DNA from: Blumeriella jaapii | Taxonomy: Eukaryota > Ascomycota > Leotiomycetes > Helotiales > Drepanopezizaceae | Assembly (NCBI GenBank): GCA_009599575.1 | Contig: VWND01000008.1 | Location: 1,302,001 to 1,366,000, forward strand | Direction of reading: 5' to 3' | DNA: 64,000 bases | Shown here: positions 1 to 10,661 of the stretch, piece after piece | Layout: each line of letters opens with the position of its first letter | How positions within the stretch are numbered: the stretch's first letter is position 1 | Translations under genes and position numbers: made by a program | The notes under the pieces: generated by a model | Databases searched by the model: none | Told to the model about the DNA's origin: nothing | Seen by the model: the letters and a program-made list of their open reading frames with translations, nothing else

Positions 1-1497
1 CAGTTGTTCCCGAGACTTCCGCCTTCACTGGCGACCACTCTCGTCACGCTACAGTACTGTACTACATACAGTAGCATCACAAGCCCTCTACAGCCAGATC
101 CACTTGAATCGTGTGAAGATCCATCTCCTCTCCATGGTGTTTTGGTTGTGCGTGCTGTCATGGAGCGCCCCGCCTATCACGCCTGGTACTGAATGCATGG
201 TTCGCTTTCTCGTGGACCGCAGCATCGGCAGTTTCCAAATGGAGTGGGTTATGTAAACAATGGCCAACTCACCAGGCGAGAGCAGCGGTCACGTGCGAGC
301 GCTAAATCACGTGTGACTTAGCGCATGCTCGGACCACGCCGTTACCGTAGATAGAATTTCTTCCAACTCCAGCTTCACTTTCATTCATTTATTCGTCGTG
401 CGTTCGTGCGTTCGTGTCTTTGAACCCACTCATGGCGGCTATTGGCCTATCCCACCCTCGACAGGCCTCTCTTGCAAAGACGACACCTCCCTTGGCATAG
501 CTGATGATTGCTTAGGTCAGGTACCGACCACGGCTTCTGGTTGTCGCGGTCGCTGGTTGTCGCGGTCCTCTCTTGACTCGTCGGTCCACAGCGTGTGAGC
601 ATGCGAGCATGCATCGACCATCGACTATCGACTATCGACCCTCGACCATCGACCCTCGACCTTCTACCATCGACCATTGACCATCGACCATCGATCATCT
701 CATCAGATGCTCGCTCTGCTTTTCCTCGCCGTCAGCGGTCGGTGAGATGCCCAGCTTTCACCCCGCCAATTGGCAGTGATCGCCAAGACCTCTACCAACT
801 ATTCGTCGGCGGGATGGCACACACAATCGATACCTTACCTTGCCTACTGTCGGTATGTAAGAGAGATGCGTTAATCCATCCACACATGTCTCGGCTTTGC
901 AACCTTTGCAACACCCTCCCAGAGGATTTATCGAAATCCTGAATGTCGGCTTGGCAAGTCTGGGCCATCCTCCTGTTCCTTCGTCCCCGCAAAAAAGGGC
1001 TTCCAAGCTCGCCGAAAATGCTTAGCCCTGGCTCGACATTTATAGCATCATGGACGTCACACCTAACGTACGGCACTGTGCAGTCCTGTACTGTTGCTCT
1101 CATTATCGGCGAGAGGATCCAACCAGGCCTGGCCGACCCTGCCACGCACCCAATCCCCCAGCTATATTCTGCCTCGGCTCATCCTGCGGCGATGGCAGGG
1201 CCTCCATTTTCCCTCCTCCCCTTCCTGCACGCCGCGGACCTCATGGGCGTGGGAAGGAGCGGCGCTGCGATGGGCTCTCGGGTCAGCCGGCGACTTCCTC
1301 TGCCCGCCTGCGACCTTCCGAGTATTTGACGTTGGGCTTCCCTCGCATCGTCTTCCGGCGTCCGTCTCTTCCGTGTCCTCCTCCTCATCCCCATCCTCCT
1401 CCTCCTCCTCCTCCTCCTCCCCCTGCTGTGGATCGTTTTCTTGGATGAGGCCGGACAGCAACATCTCTTACCCATTACCACCATTGTGAGGTCAGGT
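1..1497. other. Intergenic DNA upstream of the arylsulfotransferase-like gene
   Basis: No convincing gene is seen. The stretch holds a heptamer tandem repeat near 613-699 and a CCT trinucleotide run near 1378-1430 that probably lies in the promoter or 5' leader of the next gene. Open frames here overlap on both strands, lack family motifs and look random. Confidence 0.6.
613..699. repeat. Heptanucleotide tandem repeat (ATCGACC variants)
   Basis: About 12 consecutive 7-bp units of the ATCGACC type (variants ATCGACT, CTCGACC, ATTGACC) are read directly from the sequence. It lies in non-coding DNA, and no function is apparent. Confidence 0.85.
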
Positions 1498-3484
1498 ATG
1501 AAGCTCCACGCTTTCCTCTTGGCAGCGGTGCCCGTGCCGGGGGCGACAGCGTTCGCGTTCAATCTCTACGACCTCGGTTTTCGAGGTCTCTATCCTCATC
1601 AGCATTTTCATTCCACGTCTCTGGAGCCGCTGAAGCCCGTGATCACGCAGTGGGACGACCGGTGCGACAACGGCAACCTGCTCTTCACCGTGCGCGGTCC
1701 TACGGTGCAGGGCGCGGCGCGGGGTCCCGTGATCACAGACGCAAAGGGCGAGCTGGTGTGGATGGACAACGACGAGTTTCACCAGGCCATGAACCTCAAC
1801 GTCCAGAGGTACAAGGGGGAGGATTACCTGACGTTTTGGACGAAGCACAAGAAGACCAAGAAGAACAGCCTCCAGAAGACGAAGAAATCGTTTGTCATGG
1901 TAAGCAGCACTTGGAGACTGGCCGATAAGCTGGGTGCGGGACTGACAGACGTGCTAGCTCAATTCGAATTACGAGGTCGCGCATCGCATCACGCCGGTTG
2001 GCAAAGGGCTGAAAGGTGATTCTCACGAGTTTCGCATCACGCCCCAGGGCACGGCGCTCATTGCCATCTACAAGAAGCACCAGATCGACTGCACCGATCT
2101 GGGCCTGGGCAAAAGCTGTTGGATCCAAGACGGCTGGTTTCAAGAAATCGATATCGAGACGGGGAAGCTGATCTTCGAGTGGAGGGCAACCGAGCACATC
2201 AAGATGAGCGACGTGTTCAGCGAGCCCAACCGCAAGGACGGCTACGGGAAATCCAAGGCCGACGCCTTTGACTTCTTCCACATCAACAGCGTCGACAAGA
2301 TGGAATCAGGGGACTACCTTATCTCTGCGCGCTACATGCACGCCGTGGTTTGCATCAGCGGCAAGACGGGCGAGATCCTGTGGCAGCTGGGCGGCAAGAA
2401 CAACAACTTCCACGACTTGGGGGGCGCGCTCGATTTCTCGTGGCAGCATCACGTGACCTGGCAAGGAAACGACACCATCTCGCTCTTCGACAACCACGCG
2501 AACGACGTCCGGCACAACCCGTCGCTGTACAGCAGCGGTCGCATCATCAAGCTGGACATGGAGAAGATGACCGCCGAGCTGGTCGGGAAGTACGCGCACC
2601 CGGACAGAATCCTCAACGTCTCGCAAGGCTCGGTGCAGGTGGTCAACGAGACGGGCAACGTGCTTGTCGGGTTTGGAAACTCGCCGACGTACGTCGAATT
2701 TGCCCCGGACGGCGAAGTGCTCTGCGAGGCCCATTTCGCGCCACACATCACGTTCGAGCTCGTGGACCTGGGTCTGGCCAAGTCTTACCGCATCTTCAAG
2801 CACCCGTGGGTGGGCCGTCCCAAGACGGTCCCGGATGTCAAGGTCAAGAGCGGCCGGATCTACGTGTCGTGGAACGGAGCGACGGAAGTTGCCGGCTGGC
2901 GACTGGAGACGGCCAAGATGACGGAGGACACCGACGGCTACGTGAACGTGCAAGAGATCAAGAAGGAGGGCTTCGAGTCCAGCTTCGAACTTGACCAGAC
3001 CCACGAGTTCGTCAGGGTCGTGGCCTTGGACGCCAACATGAAAGCGATGGCCGCCTCGGCCACCGTCAGCACGGTCGACGCCGTAAGTCTCTTCGCTCTC
3101 CCTCTGTCGCTTATGCACGCTGACACGCGCCAGATCTCCGTCTCCTTCTGGAGCCTCTTCTGGGCCATGGTCGTCTTTGCGCTCGCCGCCGGATCGATGA
3201 GCTTCTTCCTGATGGTCTGGAAGCACAAGCGCTTCTCCGGTCTCCCGCTGCTCGCCGTGCAGGAAGGACACGTCCGGCTGTCGGCGATGAGGGTGCCTAG
3301 CTTGCGGGACATCAAACTGCGCTGGCTGCGCGACGACAGGAGGGGGGTTGTATGCGATTATGTGGGAGATGAGTATGACGAGGAGAGGAGCAGCCCGCTC
3401 TTGATGGAGGAGAGGAGGGATAGTTTTGAGGGGTGGGATGGCATGGAGGAGGGGCGTTGCACGGAAGGGAGGATACGGCTTTAG
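1498..3484 (+). CDS. Arylsulfotransferase (ASST)-family secretory/membrane protein
   Basis: Exons 1498-1899, 1958-3082 and 3134-3484 give about 625 residues. The first real ATG (1498) opens a hydrophobic signal peptide of about 20 residues. The body resembles fungal arylsulfotransferase-like proteins (beta-propeller ASST, Pfam Arylsulfotran_2), with recognisable stretches such as FFHINSVDK, GDYLISARYMH and GEILWQLGG. A transmembrane helix sits near residues 515-535 (SFWSLFWAMVVFALAAG), followed by a charged tail of about 90 residues facing the cytosol. Both introns have GTAAG donors. The second is 51 bp, a multiple of three without a stop, so its retention would add 17 residues just before the membrane helix. 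Family members in bacteria move sulfate between phenols. The activity and substrate of the fungal proteins are not established, so only the family is claimed. Confidence 0.87.
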
Positions 3485-4529
3485 ATAGCTTATTCTGGCT
3501 GTTTTTTAGCATCCCGTTTTGTTTAGCGTAGATAATCACATTCTTTGGATATTCAAAAGAGGCTTCATGGGTTCCAGCACGCTGCACGCTGTTTATGCTA
3601 GGTGGATCTCTTCTCGTGAAAATGACCACATCCTGTACAAACTCGACCAGTCGATTCTGATTGGTAAGTATATACGCGTTTCTTTTCCCGCTCTGTTTTC
3701 GGATCCACTAAGTAGCCGAAATAATCGGCACCTCAGGCTGAGAGGTAAGTTGCTTCTGTTTTTAGAGTATTTTGGTTTTAGCTCAGAGTTGTTTACTGGC
3801 TGGCGGGGTGTGGTTTTTATTTTTAAATAATCTATTTTGGGGAATAATAAGTATTCCGTTTTTCTGCCGGCAGACAGGACTAATGACTGTGTTGGTTTTA
3901 CTGCTGGAGAGACGATGGCCAGTTAGTTACAAATACAGGGTGAATCATAGCCAGGCGTAAGCGAAAGCAATACTAGAGTCAATATTCTAATAAGAAAAAA
4001 GACGGCTATCTCCTTTGGGCAAGAATAGGTTTATATCAAAGCATCTCTTCTGGATTTCACATGCGTAGAATATATAGATACCTAGAAAAGATGGCATCCA
4101 ATCCACACACCACTTACCAGTATAGAGAACTCGATCTGGGCGTGAATTCTCTTCTGGTCCTAATACATACTTCCGGACAAGACCAAAAGTGTCTGTCTCT
4201 GTTGATAAGAACGTCGCACGACGCTGGGAATCACGGAGAAAGATATAAATTAGCCTTAGAAAAAGATTACTGCGACCATTTCTTCTACTCTCAACCACAG
4301 TTTCGTACACGAGACGGCCAGGAGATTCGCTATTAACAACACCAAACCCGCCACACGCGTCCGTCCCATCCCAGAGAGAGCACCAGACGCCCGCCCGTCT
4401 TTCTCCAGGACGGCCATGCCCCGGCTCTGCTCCCGGACGCCGACGGCCCACCACGATGCCCGAAGCAGAGGCGTCGGGGGTGCCGCGACGGCCGCCTCTC
4501 GTGCGCGACGCTCGCGCGCTCCACGGCCC
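3485..4529. other. Intergenic DNA, no gene seen
   Basis: This moderately AT-rich DNA lies between two convergent genes. Only short random open frames are present. Nothing recognisable was found. Confidence 0.5.
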
Positions 4530-4880
4530 TCATTGAGGCGCGCCGACGAGCGGGCAGCACCGCGCGAGCTGGACGCACGCAGAGCCCTCCTGGCCCGCCG
4601 CGCACCCGGCGTTGTTCTCGACCGTGACCTGCGGGTGCGCGGCGTCCACCAGGCCGGCGGCGCAGACGGCGCTGTTGCCGGTGCAGGCGAAGGCGTCGAT
4701 GTTGAGCGTCGTGTTGGTGCTCGGGTTGGCGTTGGGGTTGGCTTGGCAGACGCTGGCCGCCGACGACAGCACGCATTGCGTCTCGTCCACGACGGGGGCG
4801 GGCCCGGCCTGCGGGAGGCCGTGGATGGAGGAGGAGAGGAGGGCCAGGGTGGTGAGGCTGAAGATGGTCGGTCGTTGCAT
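4530..4880 (-). CDS. Small secreted cysteine-rich protein (8 Cys)
   Basis: A single exon encodes 116 residues. The N-terminus is a clear signal peptide (residues 1 to about 21, cleaved near SIHG-LPQ). The mature part has eight cysteines at about 36, 45, 66, 73, 93, 102, 108 and 109, enough for four disulfides, and one N-glycosylation site (NTT). The only adjacent pair (CC) is at the C-terminal end, so this is not the C-CC-C-C-CC-C order of hydrophobins. The family is not recognised. It is an apoplastic or cell-wall small secreted protein, possibly an effector candidate, by inference from size, signal peptide and cysteine content only. It converges on the arylsulfotransferase-like gene. Confidence 0.75.
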   Translation of the reverse strand: MQRPTIFSLTTLALLSSSIHGLPQAGPAPVVDETQCVLSSAASVCQANPNANPSTNTTLNIDAFACTGNSAVCAAGLVDAAHPQVTVENNAGCAAGQEGSACVQLARCCPLVGAPQ

Positions 4881-6419
4881 CTTTGGAGTGCGGGTTGTGG
4901 TGTGGTGTGGAGAGAGGGGGGAGGGGGGGGAGGAGGGGGAGGAGTGTTGAGATTGGATTACTCGGTATGCTGTAGCGAGAGGAGGGAGAGGGGAGGAGAG
5001 AAAAAGAAAAAGGAAAAGGAAAAGAAGCGGAGTGGAAGATCGCTCATGTGGTTATAGCCGATCAGTGAGCGGGAGGATTATTGAACGTGGAGGTAGGGAC
5101 TCTGTCGGTTCTGGTACTGTACGACAGCTGAAGCAGCTGGAGCTTCGTACATATATGCTGGCTTCTGCTTGACTTTTCTTGCTACGAGTCAAAGTGGACC
5201 TAGATTAAGGCCCAAGTCCCCTAAATGGGCTCCCCGGCTTCGGCCGGAGCCGTAGCTGTCTCCCCTCCGCGGTAGGGTCCAGTCTGGGGAACGGACTGAC
5301 GCGACGCTCTACATTCCCCCTCGTTCGCTTGCGGGTTCTCGTGGCGGTCCCTTTGCGTGGAGGACTTCAACAGCAGTTCCGGGGAAGAGATGATAAGATG
5401 GTCGTCGTGCTGGCATGTTATGCTGTGTGGTGTTGTGCTCATGGCCAAGCGAGGCCGAGCTACTTTCCGTTCCAAGCGAAACGTAAATAGAGCCAGCCCC
5501 CTCCTGTTCCCATCACACCCACACCCACTCCCCGCACTCCACTCCACCACCATGCCAGCAACCCGGCCGCCATTCAGGGGTTCCTGTTTGACCTTTCAGT
5601 GCCATGCCTGCACCCCGTGTCCATCACTATCCTTAGCGTCTCCTTTCCACCGCCTCCTCCGCACCCAGGAGGTGTTTCCCTGCTATCTCGGGCCATATTT
5701 GGTCTCGTTATGACGAGGGGGGTTTCAAACCCGGGGGTCGTTTGGGCAGAAGGTGCTCTAAATTTTCCAATCATCATCCTTTCTGTCAATCAATCTGATG
5801 CTCGTCGATGTTTCCAACAAACGACCCGAACAGCATTTCTCCAATCCGCAGCCCGCGCTCCTCGGGACCCAAGGCTCCCGTCGCTATGTTGTCGCGAGCA
5901 CGGTTTGGATATAGCACTTGCTGGAGCCATTTTGGGAGAAAGTAGCTCGAGAGAAATAAGATGCGTTTTAGTATGATTAAGCGAGGCCCAGCTCTACATG
6001 CACATTTCCATGTTGTACGAGTTCTCTTTTTCGGACAGATGTTGATTATCTTGGTATGTTAGTCTGACGCAAAATCATTGATGATATCGAGACTTTGGGG
6101 CGGATGTTAAAAAAAAAAAATTTCCAACGTCGTTTTCTGCTCCAATTTCGTCCCACAAGGCCTACACGATCGGCCGCACTGGCCACGCGACGCTCGGCTT
6201 CAACAGCTTTTGCGTGAATTACCATTTATTTGTACAGTACCATCGGGGGCCATCTCCCAAACCCTGTAGAAAGCCATCCCGCCTATAGGAGCAAGGCGCA
6301 ATTCACGGACCTTGGTCATATCATACATCTCTTTTAAACAATGCTTTTCGAGAGCTTTTTGCATATAAAAATCCCTAGCCCAGTACATCTCTCTCCAATG
6401 CTTTACGAAAGAAAGGCTT

Positions 6420-7740
6420 AATTAAGGTGGCGCAGTTTTACCGACCTTTCCAGATAATAGAAACTTTCAATATCATTATTTTATTATGATCTTCTTCCGC
6501 GAGAGTGGGCAGGCTTTCTTACACGTACACTTAGAGTAGAGCCCCGCTGTTGACTGACTGTTTTGCTACCGTTGCGGAAGGATTCTAATGCCATACAGTT
6601 TTTTTTTTTTAAAAAAAAAATGATATACAAATTTAAAAAACGTTAAGTTTAATACAAAAAAACAAAACGAAAAGAATATTAAAAATGGGTGTGTTTAATA
6701 AGGCTTTTTATCCTTTTGCATTATGATAAGTCCGAATAAAGCATTGGCCTGCTGCCGTTTGGGCAAAGATTGTATATGTTCTGATTTCTTACACAAAATT
6801 TAGTTTTTTTTAGCCTTGAACCTTTGTATTTGTTTTAGATTCGTTGCTAATACACTGTTTAAATGTAGCAAGTTCTATTATTGCTTTCCATGCTGGTCTA
6901 TAAGAAATACCTCAATAAAAAGAAAATCTTTTTCCGTTCAATTAACATGTATTTTTATTAAGTAACAGTTATGAATGGCGTGATAGTCTTGTAATCTTGC
7001 CACAGATCGCATTGAAATAAATTGGTAACTCCTCCTTACACACCGATAAATAATCCAAGCAAAAGCTGTAGTTCGCTGTAAAAAATTTAGAACTCTGATT
7101 GGCAAAACCGTTTGAAAAAGATTTCTTTTCTTAAAAAAATAAAAAACATTAAAAAAAAAAAATCTCAACCATTTACAAACTGGAAATTTATGTCGAGTCC
7201 TGCAACCTAGCAGAACCACAAGTCCTACCCGTGCTTTCCAGCATAGGATACTCCGACCACTTAGTAATTTAATAGCTTGCATTAAAAAACTACATGCGAA
7301 ATAAAAACTCCCCGCTAAGAACCCGGAAAGCAGCTTCTACCCATCAGATTCGTTACTGTTACAGAAAGTGTCCCAGAAGGTATCACCGAGTATAAACGAA
7401 GATAACACAAATCACAATAATAACAACGAAAATTGAATAGCCATAAACGTTTTGATTCGTAACCCAAGACTCACGCCTTCCGTAGTTTAGACCATCATCG
7501 GCATCTAGATAATCTGCTTTCAGGGAAAAGAGGATACACCATTCATCACTACATCAGTCCACTGTAAGTAATACTTGCGGCGCAAAGAAGTGATTACATG
7601 CTGGGAGTCAGACCAGTTTTATCATCCAACCCTATTTCTTCCAAGCGCCAAACTTATCCGTGTATTTTTACTCACACCCCGCAATCTTTCCCGTCTTCTG
7701 TTCTTTTTAAGAACCTCGACACAACCCAATATCGGAACAT
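6420..7740. other. AT-rich island, possibly a RIP-degraded repeat
   Basis: The base composition shifts sharply to AT, with long A and T runs (for example 6601-6620) and many stop codons in all frames. This is typical of repeat DNA decayed by repeat-induced point mutation in ascomycetes. No terminal repeats or protein remnants could be recognised, so its origin is open. Confidence 0.4.
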
Positions 7741-7887
7741 ATTACCGTGATGATCTCACGTTTATTCAGAGGGGTCAGGGGCTGGCTTGGCCTGGCCTGG
7801 GTGTGTGTATGTATGTGTGTATGTAGATTTGTATGTTTGTTATACAACGCTGCTCTTCCTTTAGATTTGTATGTTTGTTATACAAAG

Positions 7888-8150
7888 CTGCTCTTCCTCT
7901 TCTTCTACCTCTTCTTCTACCTTTTTCCTCTACCTCTTCCTCTACCTCTTCTCTCTACCTCTTCCTCTACCTCTTCCTCTATCTTTTCCTCTATCTCTTC
8001 TCTACCTACCTCTTCCTCTACCTCTTCCTCTACCTCTTTCTTTTTCTGCTCCTCTTCCTCTTCCTTTTTCTTTTTTCTTCTTTTTCTTCCTCTACCTCTT
8101 CCTCTACTTTTTCCTTTTCCTCTTTCTTTTCCATTTCCTCTTCCTTCGAG
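7888..8150. repeat. CT-rich (CTCTTC/CTTCCTCTAC) microsatellite
   Basis: An almost pure pyrimidine tract on the + strand, built of imperfect TACCTCTTCC-like units. It is immediately preceded by a short duplicated segment (TTTAGATTTGTATGTTTG-type at about 7824 and 7860). Confidence 0.85.
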
Positions 8151-8284
8151 GCCCAAGCAGCTAGTCCGAGGCAGGGTCTGAACGACAGACGGGAAAAGCA
8201 CGTGGAAGGACCAAAAACTGGCGTTTTTCTATGTCGTCTTTTCAAAATTAAAAGTGCAAGGTTTCCTTAGTTTATGTTTCGAAA

Positions 8285-9900
8285 ACCCTAATCCATTATT
8301 TCCATTATTTCTATTATCTCCATCATTTCTATTGTTTCCAATATCTTTATCATTTTTATTATTTCCATTATCTTCTTTTCCTTTTCCTTTTCCATTATTT
8401 CCATTTCCATTATTTCTATTTCCATTATTTCTATTTCCATTATTTCCATTATCTCCTTTTCCTTTTCCATCATTTCCATTTCCATTATTTCCATTTCCAT
8501 TATCTCCATTTCCATTTCCATTATTTTCATTTCCATTTCCATTTCCATTTCCATTTTCTTCTTTTCCTTTTCCTTCTCCTCCTCCTCCTTTTCTTCTTCC
8601 TCCTTTTTTTCTTTTATCTCCTCCTTCTCCTTTTTTCTTTTTCTTTCTCTTTTTCTTTTTTTTCTTTTCCCTCTTCTTTTTTATTATTTTCTTTTTTCAA
8701 ATTCTTTTTCATTATCTTCTTTCCAAAATATAAAGCAATTCTATTACCATTACTATTATCCACCAACCAACCAACCAACCAACCCATCTCTCACCTAACA
8801 AAACTCATACCCCTAATCTCCTTTGCAACAATCAACCAACCAATCCAATTCGAATAATCATTACTACCTCCTCTTCTTCTCCTTTTCCTTTTCTTCTTTT
8901 CCTTCTCCTTCTCCATCTCCTCCTCCATTATTTCCATCTCCATCTTTTTCTCTCCCCCCTTCTTTCTCATCATCTTCTCCCCAAAACACAAAACAACCAT
9001 TACCATTACCATTATCCATTATCCAGCCACCACTAAACCAACCAAACAACCAACCAACCAACCTATTTCCCACCCAACAAAACTCACACCCTTAATATCT
9101 CTTGCAACAATCAACCAATCCAATTCAAATAATCATTACTACCTTCTCCTCTCCTTCTTCTTTATCATTACCATTTCTATTATTTCCATTTCCTTTTTCC
9201 ATTTCATTTCCTCCTCCTCTTCTTTTCTCTTTTCTCCTCCTCCATTACCACGATCATTCTCCTCCTCTCCTCTCTCCTTTTTTATTACCATCTCCTTCTT
9301 TTCCTTTTCCTTCTCCTTCTCCTTTCCTTTTTTATTACTACGATCATCCTTCTCCTCCTCTTCCTTTCCTTTCCTTCTCCTTTTCTTTTTCTTTTCCTTT
9401 TCTTCTCCTCCTTTTTTTTTTCCTTTTCCTTCTTTTCTTTTTTTTTCTTCTTCTTCTTTTCTTCTTCTCCTTCTCTCCTTTTCCTTTTTCTCCTCTTTTT
9501 TTTTTTTTTCTCCTTTTCTTTTTTTCTTCTTCTCTCCTTTTTCTTTTCTCCTCCTTTATTATTTCCATTTTTTTATTATCTCCTCCTTCTTTTTTCCTCT
9601 ATCACCCTTCTCCTCTCTCTCTTCCTTCTCTCCTCCTCCTTCTTTTCCTCTCTTCCTTCTCTCCTCCTCCTCTTTCTTCTTTTTTCTCCTCCTTCTTCTC
9701 CTCCTCTCCTCCTTCTTTCCTCCTCCTCCTCCTCTTCTCCTTCTCCTCCTCTCCTCCTCCTTCTCCATCATCTCCATCTCTATCATCTCATCCTCCTCCT
9801 CTCCTCCTCCTCCTCCTTTCCTCCTCCTCCTCCTCCCTCCTCTCTCCTCTCCTCCCCCTCCCCCTCCACCTCCATCACCATCATCACCATCATCACCATC
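8285..9900. repeat. 1.6-kb pyrimidine-biased microsatellite tract
   Basis: The + strand is nearly all C and T, with interspersed single A. It moves from ATTTCCATT-type units (8285-8560) to CTT/CCT units (8560-9850) and ends in CCATCA repeats (to about 9920). Open frames across it are compositional artefacts. Strand asymmetry this long is unusual and may form triplex DNA. Confidence 0.9.
8743..9146. repeat. Diverged direct repeat inside the pyrimidine tract
   Basis: Two copies (about 8743-8871 and 8999-9146) share the order ATTACCATT..., a CCAA tetranucleotide run, an ACAAAACTCA block, GCAACAATCAACCAA, and AATAATCATTACTACC. They differ by scattered substitutions and small indels. This shows segmental duplication within the microsatellite region. 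Confidence 0.7.
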
Positions 9901-9946
9901 ATCATCATCACCATCAAAACAACCTTCCAATCCCGTTTCCAAACCA

Positions 9947-9947
<1 letters not shown>

Positions 9948-9982
<35 letters not shown>

Positions 9983-10010
9983 TTTTTTTTTTTTTTTCAA
10001 AAAAAAAAAA
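9948..10010. repeat. Poly(A)33 / poly(T)16 / poly(A)12 block
   Basis: Runs of 33 A, 16 T and 12 A are separated by single C bases and followed by a C run. The self-complementary A and T runs could form a hairpin. Exact run lengths are likely to be unreliable in an assembly. Confidence 0.8.
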
Positions 10011-10661
10011 CCCCCCGCCCAAAGAAATGACAAAGCGTAAGAAGAAGAAAAAAACACAACAATCATGAAAAAAGCACCCTCAAGGAAAAGTGCAAAGTAC
10101 AAAGTGAAAAGAGCAAAATGCAAAGAGCAAAATGCAAAGAGCAAAGTGAAAAGTGCAAAATGCGAAGTGAGAAAAAAAAAAAAAAGCCGGGGGGGTCAAG
10201 CCGTAAAAAAAGATGACAAAGACGACCGTCCGGCTGCACAGGAAAAAAACAGCATCGGATTCCGCTGTCTATCGTCAGTGAGAAAACATCTACGCAGCAA
10301 GTATATATCTGTGCATGATTTCATATCCGGGCGCGTGATGAAGAATGTCGTGGACGGAGCCGAGAGAGAGAGAGGGTGGGGGGGGGGAGGGAGCGTGGTG
10401 ACGAGAGAAAGAGACCTTGGGACAAAAAGATGCGAGATACTTTCGAAAAAGCCAAGCTAGGAATGAACAGCTTCGACAGACAGAAGAAAGAATAACACGG
10501 AAGAATCACCGCGCGTGCACGCTCACGCACGCACTAGCTTCCTGGCACCCAAGACTGAAGCCCATCTCCAACTTCTCCTCCGCTTTGCTCGTCTTCCTCC
10601 CCTTTCACCCACCCGACCTCTTCCACTAACACACAACCCTGCAACCACACACCCCCCGAGA

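Larger units (their letters stand above)
4881..10661. other. Long gene-poor region with AT-rich island and pyrimidine tracts
   Basis: No gene could be supported across about 5.8 kb. The stretch contains an AT-rich island (about 6420-7740), two pyrimidine tracts (7888-8150 and 8285-9900), a poly(A)/poly(T) block and a short G/A-rich repeat. Every long open frame in 7.7-10.0 kb is low complexity (Phe/Leu/Ser/Pro, or Lys/Glu/Arg on the other strand) and comes from the microsatellite. Confidence 0.6.

Noticed and set aside
2306..3271. 321-codon minus-strand open frame
   Set aside because: Antisense shadow of the arylsulfotransferase-like gene, with His/Arg/Val-rich antisense composition.
4530..4880. 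Hydrophobin identity for the small secreted protein
   Set aside because: Eight cysteines are present, but the order lacks the two internal CC pairs of hydrophobins.
5715..5745. tRNA T-arm-like GGTTTCAAACCC
   Set aside because: The arm has an extra base and no acceptor or anticodon stems fit around it.
9102..10040. 312-codon + strand open frame
   Set aside because: Pure product of the pyrimidine microsatellite (Phe/Leu/Ser/Pro runs, then Lys run). No start context or domain.
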